Shown here: positions 7,388 to 13,699 of the stretch, in pieces
Numbering within the stretch: the first letter of the stretch is position 1
Layout of the letters: each line of letters opens with the position of its first letter
From: Balneolaceae bacterium
GTDB taxonomy: Bacteria; Bacteroidota; Rhodothermia; Balneolales; Balneolaceae
NCBI GenBank assembly: GCA_021767245.1
Contig: JAASTO010000011.1
Location: 1 to 25,636, forward strand
Direction of reading: 5' to 3'
Length of the DNA stretch: 25,636 nt
The notes under the pieces: model-generated
Told to the model about the DNA's origin: nothing
Databases searched by the model: none
What the model saw: only the letters and a program-made list of their open reading frames with translations
Made by a program: the position numbers and the translations under genes

Positions 7388-7429
7388 AAACTCCGTAGGG
7401 GTAATTCATGAATTACCCCTACGGAGTTT
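7388..7429. repeat. Perfect 42-bp palindrome (GTAGGGG-type)
   Basis: The 21-base left arm beginning AAACTCCGTAGGGG is exactly complementary to the right arm ending CCCCTACGGAGTTT, with the centre at TTCATGAA. It lies in the 142-base gap between the divergent polA and add starts and ends 14 bases before the add ATG. It shares the TAAGGG/GTAGGG plus ATT-centre design with the hairpin at 8433-8460 on the other side of add. Such GTAGGGG...CCCCTAC palindromes are, from memory, dispersed in many bacterial genomes. A role as operator is possible but unsupported. Confidence 0.93.
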
Positions 7430-7443
7430 CGAAATAAATTTAT

Positions 7444-8433
7444 ATGAACATCCAAAAACTCCCGAAAATTGAATTGCACCTCCATCTTGATTGCTCCTTG
7501 AGCTTTGAGGTTGTAAAAAAACTACGCCCTGAAACAACACATGAGGATTATGAACGGGATTTCATCGCTCCTGAAAACTGTGCAAGCCTGGAAGAATACC
7601 TAAAATGTGCAGCGGCGCCTATCGCCATTATGCAAACCGCAGAACAGCTCGAAGCCGTAACCCTTGATCTCTTTCAGCAACTAAAAAATGATCACGTGAT
7701 CTATGCAGAGATACGGTTTGCTCCTCTTCAACACCTTGAACAGGGACTTTCTCCAGAAGAGGTCGTAAATATTGTAGATCAGGCTACGTCAAAAGGCATT
7801 AAAACAACAGGGGTTGAAGCCCGAATAATTTTGTGCACACTGCGTCATTTTTCGGAAGAGCAAAGCCTGAAAACCGTTAAACTGGTTGAACAATTCAAAG
7901 GTACCAATGTGACCGGGTTTGATATTGCTGCCGATGAAACCCTTCCCATCGATAACCATGTCAAAGCCTTTGAATATGCCCAAGAACATGTTATTTCCTG
8001 TACGGCTCACGCCGGTGAGGCTCGTGGACCTGAAAGTGTCATGGAAACACTGAAGCATTTTCATCCTTCCCGCATTGGTCATGGGGTTAGAAGTATCGAG
8101 GATCGTGCTTTACTGAACGATCTGAAAGAAAAGAATATCCATCTTGAAGTATGCCCTACCAGTAATGTTCAAACCGGTATTTACGATTCTGTTGCTCAGC
8201 ACCGCATCAATGATATTTACAATAATGGGAACTCATTGAGTGTGAATACGGACGGACGAGCCATATCTAACGTGAACCTTACCGAGGAATACGAAAAACT
8301 AAACAGACATTTTGACTGGCAAAAGGAGCAGTTCCTGAAAGTCAACCACGACGCCATTGATGCAGCGTTTTGTGATGAAGACACAAAAGAAAAATTACGA
8401 GAGAAATTATCTAATGGGTTTAAAATAAGTTAG
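7444..8433 (+). CDS. Adenosine deaminase-family hydrolase with altered purine-contact residues
   Basis: This 329-aa TIM-barrel amidohydrolase of the ADA/AMP deaminase family keeps the Zn and catalytic set: H12 and H14 in ELHLHLD, D16, H189 and E192 in CTAHAGE, H213 in RIGHGV, and D270 in SVNTD. Adenosine deaminases convert adenosine to inosine in purine salvage. Compared with mouse ADA numbering (from memory), the base-contacting Gly184 is Ala163 (FDIAADE) and Asp296 is Gly271 (NTDGRAIS instead of NTDDP). The Gly of HLDG is Cys17. NTD(N/G)R variants exist in other bacterial ADA branches, so adenosine may still be the substrate. Aminodeoxyfutalosine or another 6-aminopurine nucleoside is an alternative. 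The gene stands alone, flanked by two related palindromes, and its stop codon overlaps the downstream one. Confidence 0.85.
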   Translation: MNIQKLPKIELHLHLDCSLSFEVVKKLRPETTHEDYERDFIAPENCASLEEYLKCAAAPIAIMQTAEQLEAVTLDLFQQLKNDHVIYAEIRFAPLQHLEQGLSPEEVVNIVDQATSKGIKTTGVEARIILCTLRHFSEEQSLKTVKLVEQFKGTNVTGFDIAADETLPIDNHVKAFEYAQEHVISCTAHAGEARGPESVMETLKHFHPSRIGHGVRSIEDRALLNDLKEKNIHLEVCPTSNVQTGIYDSVAQHRINDIYNNGNSLSVNTDGRAISNVNLTEEYEKLNRHFDWQKEQFLKVNHDAIDAAFCDEDTKEKLREKLSNGFKIS

Positions 8434-8460
8434 TAAGGGCGTATTGCGATACGCCCTTAC
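8433..8460. repeat. 12-bp stem hairpin (GTAAGGGCGTAT) at the end of the add-like gene
   Basis: The arms GTAAGGGCGTAT (8433-8444) and ATACGCCCTTAC (8449-8460) pair perfectly around a TGCG loop. The first base is the G of the add-like TAG stop. Six bases further on is the stop of the convergent ychF. There is no T-tract on either strand, so it would be an atypical terminator. It belongs with the palindrome at 7388-7429 by sequence style. Confidence 0.85.
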
Positions 8461-8466
8461 GGATAT

Positions 8467-9561
8467 TTAAACATTGAACCTGAACAGCAGCACATCCCCG
8501 TCTTTCACCACGTAATCCTTTCCTTCCTGACGCATTTTTCCTGCATCGCGAGCGGCTTTCTCTGACCCCAGTTCCTCGTAATCTGAAAAGGCAATGGTCT
8601 CAGCCCGGATAAATCCTTTCTCAAAATCAGTATGAATTACACCGGCTGCCTGTGGGGCTTTGGTGCCTTCCTTGATGGTCCAGGCCCGAGCTTCTTTGGG
8701 TCCGGCCGTGAAATAGGTGATCAATCCAAGTTCCCTGAAAGCAGCTTTTATAAGTCTGTCCAGACCGGCACTTTCAACACCCAGTTCTTCCAGAAACATT
8801 TCTTTCTCGTCTTCATCCAGTTCTGCGATCTCTGCTTCTATTTTGGCACAGAACATCACAACTTCGTCATCGTGTTTAGAAGCGATCTTTTTGACGGTAT
8901 CCACATACTCATTACCTGATTCCAGATCAGATTCTCCTACATTACAGGCATACAGCACCTGCTTGGCAGAAAGTAAAAACAGATCTTTATAAGCCTCTCT
9001 TTCTTCCTTTGAGACTTTAAATGTTCGGGCTGAATTTCCTTCTCCTAAATGATCCGCCAGTCGCTGAACCACTTCGAGTTGTGCTACGATCTTTCTGTCG
9101 CCGCTTTTTGCTTCTTTCCTGAGTTTCTCCACTCTCTTTTCAACGCTCTCAAGGTCTTTAAGGATCAGCTCTTCCTCAATGATGGCGATATCCCTTTCCG
9201 GATCTACACTACCTTCCACATGAATGATGTCATCGTCATCAAAACAACGCACCACGTGCAGGATCAGATCCACTTCACGAATATGAGATAAGAACGCATT
9301 CCCTTTGCCTTTACCTTCTGAGGCACCTTTTACCAATCCGGCAATATCCACAAACTCAATACTGGCCGGTAACACATTCTTGGATTCCGCCAGTTTGGCC
9401 AACTTGTGCAGCCGTTCATCCGGTACCGGAACCAGGCCCACATTGGGATCGATGGTGCAAAAAGGAAAGTTAGCGGATTCAGCACCTGCATTACTCAGGG
9501 CATTAAATAAGGTTGATTTACCAACGTTGGGCAAGCCAACAATTCCACATCTTAAACTCAT
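8467..9561 (-). CDS. ychF: YchF/Obg-family ribosome-associated ATPase
   Basis: This 364-aa protein has full YchF length and organisation. The P-loop is GLPNVGKS (9-16), followed by TIDPNVG and DIAGLVKGASEGKGKGNAFL (G2/G3). The nucleotide-specificity loop is NVGE (in CNVGESD) rather than NKxD, the hallmark of YchF's preference for ATP. An acidic helical insertion follows, then the C-terminal TGS domain with FTAGPKEARAWTI and DYVVKDGDVLLFRFNV. YchF binds ribosomes and modulates stress responses. It is the last gene of the nusB > phosphatase > ychF operon, 14 bases after the preceding stop. CAGAG upstream of the ATG is a weak ribosome-binding site. It converges with the add-like gene. Confidence 0.97.
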   Translation of the reverse strand: MSLRCGIVGLPNVGKSTLFNALSNAGAESANFPFCTIDPNVGLVPVPDERLHKLAKLAESKNVLPASIEFVDIAGLVKGASEGKGKGNAFLSHIREVDLILHVVRCFDDDDIIHVEGSVDPERDIAIIEEELILKDLESVEKRVEKLRKEAKSGDRKIVAQLEVVQRLADHLGEGNSARTFKVSKEEREAYKDLFLLSAKQVLYACNVGESDLESGNEYVDTVKKIASKHDDEVVMFCAKIEAEIAELDEDEKEMFLEELGVESAGLDRLIKAAFRELGLITYFTAGPKEARAWTIKEGTKAPQAAGVIHTDFEKGFIRAETIAFSDYEELGSEKAARDAGKMRQEGKDYVVKDGDVLLFRFNV

Positions 9562-9575
9562 GAATTAACTCTGTT

Positions 9576-10253
9576 TTAAACGTCTAAACTTTTTTGTTGA
9601 AATATCTTTTGATCAGGAAGTAAGATCGCAGTCAGCTTACCAAATCCTGGGCGATCGTACACGCAACCGGTATCGATGCCGATCATCTTTTCTTTTATTA
9701 TGGGTTCTTTGACCGGTGTGTGGCCGAACACCACCGTTTTCTCCCAATGGTTTCTGGTCGAGTAGATATGATCTCTCTGCCACAAAAATTGTTCTCTTTC
9801 AAACTCACTATCCAGATTTTCCTGAATGGTCATATCCGGTGAAATACCTGCATGCACAAAGAAATAATCTTCCGTTTCCCAATAGATTTGTGTGTCATTA
9901 AAGAAATCATAGTGTGCTTTAGGTAAATCAAATTGATCCGGAGTTGAATCATAATCCTTAAGGGTCGTATCCCCTCCATTACTCAACCAAAGGTCCCACT
10001 CGTTGTTCTCATAGGCATCCAGCAGCATTTGATCATGATTTCCTCTCAGAAATATACAATCGTGATACTGATCGAATTCCAGCAGCTGATCGACTACTTT
10101 TTTTGAGTTGGAACCGCGGTCGGTATAATCACCCAGAAACACATAGAACACATGGTTTCCAAACTCGGATTCGAGTCTTTCCAGAAGTGCTTCACTGGTT
10201 TGGGCACAACCGTGAATATCCCCGATCGCAATTATCTTTTTGTCTTTTTGCAT
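9576..10253 (-). CDS. PPP-superfamily serine/threonine phosphatase-like metallophosphoesterase
   Basis: This 225-aa protein has the PPP signatures in order: GDIHG (11-15), GDYTDRG (41-47), GNHD (71-74), HAG (134-136) and GHT (177-179). Together these form the dinuclear-metal site. Length and motifs match bacterial PrpA/PrpB-like protein phosphatases and the related ApaH-like/Shewanella-type enzymes. The substrate (phosphoprotein or diadenosine polyphosphate) cannot be decided from sequence. No signal peptide is present, so it is cytosolic. The ATG directly abuts the nusB stop (TAA-ATG, no gap) and ychF follows 14 bases downstream, so all three should be one transcript with translational coupling to nusB. 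Confidence 0.93.
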   Translation of the reverse strand: MQKDKKIIAIGDIHGCAQTSEALLERLESEFGNHVFYVFLGDYTDRGSNSKKVVDQLLEFDQYHDCIFLRGNHDQMLLDAYENNEWDLWLSNGGDTTLKDYDSTPDQFDLPKAHYDFFNDTQIYWETEDYFFVHAGISPDMTIQENLDSEFEREQFLWQRDHIYSTRNHWEKTVVFGHTPVKEPIIKEKMIGIDTGCVYDRPGFGKLTAILLPDQKIFQQKSLDV

Positions 10254-10724
10254 TTACTGTGAACCCAACGTTTTTTGAATCAGTCCTCGTCCTTTTTTAT
10301 TTATACGTCCTGATTCATTTAGGTCGGTCAACGCTGCATCTAAAATTCCGTTAATAAAGCGACCCGATTTTGCCGTTGAGTATCGTTTGGAGATCTCAAT
10401 GGCTTCGTTTATGCTAACTTTGGTTGGAATCTCCTCAAAGTACAGCAGCTCACATATGGCCATTTTAAGTATTAGCCGGTCGATGAGAGCTAACCTTTGT
10501 ATATCCCAGTTTTTAATATGATCTATTATCACTTCGTCGAGTTCTTCTTCATGCTCCAGGGTTCTGAAAAAGAGTTTCTCGGCGAACCTACGCAGCTCCT
10601 TGTCTTTTGCAAATTCTTCTTTTTTAATGAGCGTATCTACAATATGCTGAGTCGTATCTTTGCTCAGCTGGTAAGCGTAAATTGCTTTGAGAACAGTTTC
10701 TCTAACTTGTCTGCGTTTTATCAT
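10254..10724 (-). CDS. nusB: Transcription antitermination factor NusB
   Basis: This 156-aa, all-helical protein has the NusB pattern: RRQVRETVLKAIYAYQL at the N terminus, DRLILKMAICELLYFEEIPTKVSINEAIEISKRYST in the middle, and the family signature SGRFINGILDAAL near the end. NusB pairs with NusE (S10) on boxA RNA in rRNA antitermination. The last 20 residues form a basic tail. It is the first gene of the nusB > phosphatase > ychF operon. A perfect TAnnTTTG box lies 27-34 bases upstream of the start. The 546-base repeat-rich gap precedes it. Confidence 0.95.
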   Translation of the reverse strand: MIKRRQVRETVLKAIYAYQLSKDTTQHIVDTLIKKEEFAKDKELRRFAEKLFFRTLEHEEELDEVIIDHIKNWDIQRLALIDRLILKMAICELLYFEEIPTKVSINEAIEISKRYSTAKSGRFINGILDAALTDLNESGRINKKGRGLIQKTLGSQ

Positions 10725-10750
10725 GCCAAATAACTAGTCTTAATGAGCGC

Positions 10751-10758
10751 CAAAGATA
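10751..10758 (-). promoter_or_regulatory. Candidate -7 box for the nusB operon
   Basis: On the minus strand this reads TATCTTTG, a perfect TAnnTTTG (Bacteroidota-type -7 box), 27-34 bases before the nusB ATG. No TTG -33 element lies at the expected 19-21 base spacing; the nearest TTG is 14 bases away. The site is therefore plausible but incomplete. Confidence 0.4.
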
Positions 10759-10816
10759 AGGGTTTGTTTATACAATTGTGCAGACTGCAGAAAAATTTTA
10801 GCTCTCTTTAATAATT

Positions 10817-10911
10817 TCGGTGATTTGGTCATTCGGTCCATCGTTGATTCGGAGTTCTGTGTAATTGATTTACGATTTACCGAACGACCGATCTGCGATA
10901 GACCAATTTTT
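10817..10911. repeat. 95-bp palindromic intergenic repeat, copy 1
   Basis: The arms ATTCGGTCCATCG (10831-10843) and CGATAGACCAAT (10896-10907) can pair. The interior carries TGATTTACGATTTACCGAA (10866-10884), which is identical in copy 2 at 11095-11188. Multiple CGGT/ACCG blocks allow several alternative pairings. Overall similarity to copy 2 is roughly 80% by eye, and both copies are in the same orientation. Confidence 0.85.
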
Positions 10912-11094
10912 GACTATCTATCAGACCCCTGTTAAACTCGATATCTCCAAAGGAATAGAACGCGGATAAAGCAGATCAGGCGAATGGTCGCAGAAAGTAG
11001 AATAATGAGGTTTGATGCTTACCCCCTTTTGCCCTCGCTCCATACGCTCTGCGTTGGAACGGTAACTGCATTACAATCTATTCCAACTTCCAAA

Positions 11095-11188
11095 TCGGTG
11101 AATCGGTCTTTCGGTCCATCGTTTGTTCGCAGTTCAATAACTGATTTACGATTTACCGAATAACCGATCAGCGATGGACCGAATCTAG
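11095..11188. repeat. 95-bp palindromic intergenic repeat, copy 2
   Basis: The arms TTCGGTCCATCG (11110-11121) and CGATGGACCGAA (11172-11183) form a perfect 12-bp stem. TGATTTACGATTTACCGAA at 11142-11160 is identical to copy 1. Compensated positions (arms differ between copies but still pair, with CGATAGACC against GGTCCATCG differing at one place) hint that the structure matters. It ends about 30 bases before the tRNA promoter. Confidence 0.87.
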
Positions 11189-11217
11189 CTCCACTAATAA
11201 AAACTCAAAAACTTACG

Positions 11218-11249
11218 TTGTAATCCTCCTGAAAAGGTGCCTATATTTG
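11218..11249 (+). promoter_or_regulatory. Bacteroidota-type promoter for tRNA-Val
   Basis: TTG (11218-11220) is followed after 21 bases by TATATTTG (11242-11249), a perfect TAnnTTTG -7 box. Transcription would begin around 11256, about 15 bases before the mature tRNA 5' end. This is the clearest promoter in the window. Confidence 0.7.
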
Positions 11250-11270
11250 AGGCTCTTTCTTTTAAGAAAT

Positions 11271-11344
11271 GCGTCCTTAGCTCAGTTGGTTAGAGCGTTG
11301 CATTGACATTGCAGAGGTCACTGGTTCGAATCCAGTAGGACGCA
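11271..11344 (+). tRNA. tRNA-Val (anticodon GAC)
   Basis: A 74-base cloverleaf can be drawn. The acceptor arms GCGTCCT and AGGACGC pair fully. The D-arm is in GCTCAGTTGGTTAGAGC, and the anticodon arm TTGCA/TGCAG encloses TTGACAT with anticodon GAC. The T-arm is ACTGG-TTCGAAT-CCAGT. The discriminator base is A at 11344 and CCA is not encoded. It decodes GUC/GUU valine codons. It converges with the sensor kinase, whose stop is 25 bases away. Confidence 0.97.
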
Positions 11345-11369
11345 CATTTTTCCTGCTCCTCATCTTTCC

Positions 11370-13532
11370 TCAGACCGACTCTGCCACTTTTGTCAATTTT
11401 GCTTTATCCGGTCCGTCAAACTTTTCATTTTCTTTCTTTTCAAAGGTAAAACGGTAGCAGGTTCCATGATTTGTATCAAGATCGTAAGTAGCCCCCAATT
11501 GTTTGGATAATGTCTTGATCAGCGTCATCCCCATTGAGTGTTCAATGTCAACTTCCTGTTCTTCAGGCATGCCCACCCCATTATCACACATTTCAAAAAA
11601 GATACGGGAGGCTTCTTTTCTTAGCGAGATCCGTACCTTCCCCTCGTAAATACCTTCAAATGCGTGCTTCATGCTATTAGTAAGGATCTCATTCAGAATC
11701 AATCCACACGGAATAGCCTGAATGATCGGGAGCTTTACATCTTCCACATCAAGTGTAATATCAATGTGCTTGTCTTTATGACGAAGGGTCTGATAGATCA
11801 CCTCACTCAATTCCTCAAAATACTGGCTGAGATCCACTTCAGAAAAATCCTCGCTCTTGTACAGTTTTTCATGCACCAGTGCTATGGAGTTCACGCGCAT
11901 CTGACTTTCTCTAAGGATCCGGCGGGCTGAGTCATTCTCAGCTGAATAGGTTTGAAGTTCAAGCAATCCGGTGATCACAGCCAGATTATTCTTAACACGA
12001 TGGTGGATCTCTGCTAATAGCATTTCCTTTTCACGCAGCGACTCATAGATCTTATTCTCCGCCTCGATCCGGTCAGTGATGTCAACATACAGACCGTATA
12101 TCCCTACGATCTTTCGCTCGACAACCACCGGCACAACATAAATGATCACATCAATGATCGTGCCATCCTTCCGGATCCTTTTTTGAACCACCTGTTTAAC
12201 TTTCTCACTCTCACTTAACTGAATAGCCAGTTCATGCTCATTCTCGGGCACAATCAGCTTATCAAGTTCAAGTCCCTTGAGTTCAGCTTCACGATATCCG
12301 AACAGCTGTTCAAAGCCATCATTGACCATCTCAACTTCACGGTGCTCATTCAGCAGTGCGATACCGATCGGACTTGAATTGAATAGCTTACTTAATAACC
12401 CCTCTCTTTGCTTGAGTTCTTCTTCCGATCTTTTCCGTTCACTGACGTCACTTTCAATGATGATCAGTACCTCTTCACCAAAATAATTTCCGGTACTTAC
12501 CTGGAACTCAGTTGGAAATACTTCACCGCTTTTCTTCTTACCCCACCCTTCAAATTTTTCGGCAAATCCTGCTTCAGCATTTTTTTTGATTTCATGAAAC
12601 CGATCCGCATCATATTTACCGGGTGCGGTCAGAACCTTATAATGTTTACCCACTACCTCAGTGCGTTTATAGCCAAAGGTACGTTCAACCCCTTCATTCA
12701 CCTCAATGATGTGGGCGTCTTTATTGAGTAGGTAAATGGCATCACTGATAGAATTGAACAAATCCTGATAACTCATCATACCGCGTTTGGTTTCGAGGAG
12801 AGCCTCTTCCCTGTCTGTTACATCATGCGTCAATGAGTACACAGAGACTAAATTTCCATCATTATCGAAAAGCATTGAGTTATACCATTCACAGTATATG
12901 ATCTCGCCACTTTGGGTAATGTTTCGATTGATCACCGAGAATTCCTTTGTCCCTGTCTCCAGGGCCTTTTCAACATGATGCCTTACAAATTCCAGATCAT
13001 CTTTGTGGATAAAACGTTCGAACAGGGTTTTATCATGAATAGCCTCATCCGAAGTGTACCCAAACAAGTCCTCGGCCTTTTTAGACCAGCGGGTGATGCT
13101 CATATCCCGACTCCATTCGATCTCAGCCAGGGGAAAATTATTGAAGCTAATCTGACTGGAAAGCAATTTACCCTTCAGGATCTTTTTGGTCACAACATTG
13201 GTCACGTTGTGTGCTATCACCAGTTTTGAAGGCACCCCAATGTAATTGATCATATGAGCTGAAAGCTGAAAGTATTTCACCTCTCCGTTCTCACATTCAA
13301 ATTGCCAAATATCGTTTGAACCTAGTTTTTTCTGAGCTTTGACACTCAGCGATAAATCAGCAGCATCTGCTTTAGAAGCTATCTTATGTATCTTTTTTCC
13401 AATCAGATATCTTTTAGAGAAACCTAAAAGATCAGTTGCTGCTTTATTTACATCCAAGATCTTTAACGAAACCTGTTCGCAGATGAACATAGGCTGTGCG
13501 TCAAAGAAACTTACATCGGAGTTAAAAATCAT
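11370..13532 (-). CDS. Cytosolic multi-PAS sensor histidine kinase (HisKA_2/HWE-related)
   Basis: This 720-aa protein has no TM segment. Four PAS/PAC units are visible at about 8-118, 125-245, 253-372 and 380-495, each ending in a D(V/I)(S/T)(D/E)R-like PAC edge (HDVTDRE, SDVSERK, VDITDRI). The HisKA_2 dimerisation segment EIHHRVKNNLAVITGLLELQ follows, with His511 the likely phosphoacceptor. A HATPase then has N619 in NEILTNSMKHAF, DNGVGMP (650-656) and a G-rich HSMGMTLIKTLSKQLGA box. The kinase probably senses a cytosolic cue (redox, light or ligand); the PAS ligands are not predictable. No response regulator is adjacent, so it is an orphan here. It is divergent from thrS (167-base gap) and convergent with tRNA-Val. 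Confidence 0.93.
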   Translation of the reverse strand: MIFNSDVSFFDAQPMFICEQVSLKILDVNKAATDLLGFSKRYLIGKKIHKIASKADAADLSLSVKAQKKLGSNDIWQFECENGEVKYFQLSAHMINYIGVPSKLVIAHNVTNVVTKKILKGKLLSSQISFNNFPLAEIEWSRDMSITRWSKKAEDLFGYTSDEAIHDKTLFERFIHKDDLEFVRHHVEKALETGTKEFSVINRNITQSGEIIYCEWYNSMLFDNDGNLVSVYSLTHDVTDREEALLETKRGMMSYQDLFNSISDAIYLLNKDAHIIEVNEGVERTFGYKRTEVVGKHYKVLTAPGKYDADRFHEIKKNAEAGFAEKFEGWGKKKSGEVFPTEFQVSTGNYFGEEVLIIIESDVSERKRSEEELKQREGLLSKLFNSSPIGIALLNEHREVEMVNDGFEQLFGYREAELKGLELDKLIVPENEHELAIQLSESEKVKQVVQKRIRKDGTIIDVIIYVVPVVVERKIVGIYGLYVDITDRIEAENKIYESLREKEMLLAEIHHRVKNNLAVITGLLELQTYSAENDSARRILRESQMRVNSIALVHEKLYKSEDFSEVDLSQYFEELSEVIYQTLRHKDKHIDITLDVEDVKLPIIQAIPCGLILNEILTNSMKHAFEGIYEGKVRISLRKEASRIFFEMCDNGVGMPEEQEVDIEHSMGMTLIKTLSKQLGATYDLDTNHGTCYRFTFEKKENEKFDGPDKAKLTKVAESV

Positions 13533-13699
13533 GAAGTTTCAGTACTACTATATCTTAGTTTCGAGCCGAACGAATATGCCATTTATCATTTAGTAATTCC
13601 AATTACAATTCATTAAAAAATATCTCAGGAATAAGGCTGTGTGTGCATTCCATTTTTTTTATCTTACAGGCATTAAGAATTTTGAGAATTAAATATTGA

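Larger units (their letters stand above)
10725..11270. other. Repeat-rich intergenic region between nusB and tRNA-Val
   Basis: This is a 546-base stretch without a gene. It contains a candidate nusB -7 box (10751-10758), two copies of a 95-base palindromic repeat (10817-10911 and 11095-11188) and the tRNA promoter (11218-11249). Between the repeat copies lies 10960-11086, which shares fragments with 3150-3262: ACGCGGATAAAGCAGATCAG resembles the sequence near 3168, and CCCTCGCTCCATACGCTCTG is close to the reverse complement of 3243-3262. No ORF here has family features. Confidence 0.7.

Noticed and set aside
8433..8460. Terminator call for the hairpin after the add-like gene
   Set aside because: The stem is perfect but no T-tract follows on either strand, and it matches the palindrome upstream of the same gene, so it is listed as a repeat.
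10725..11270. CRISPR array in the repeat-rich gap
   Set aside because: There are only two copies of each repeat, with no regular short spacers and no cas genes nearby.
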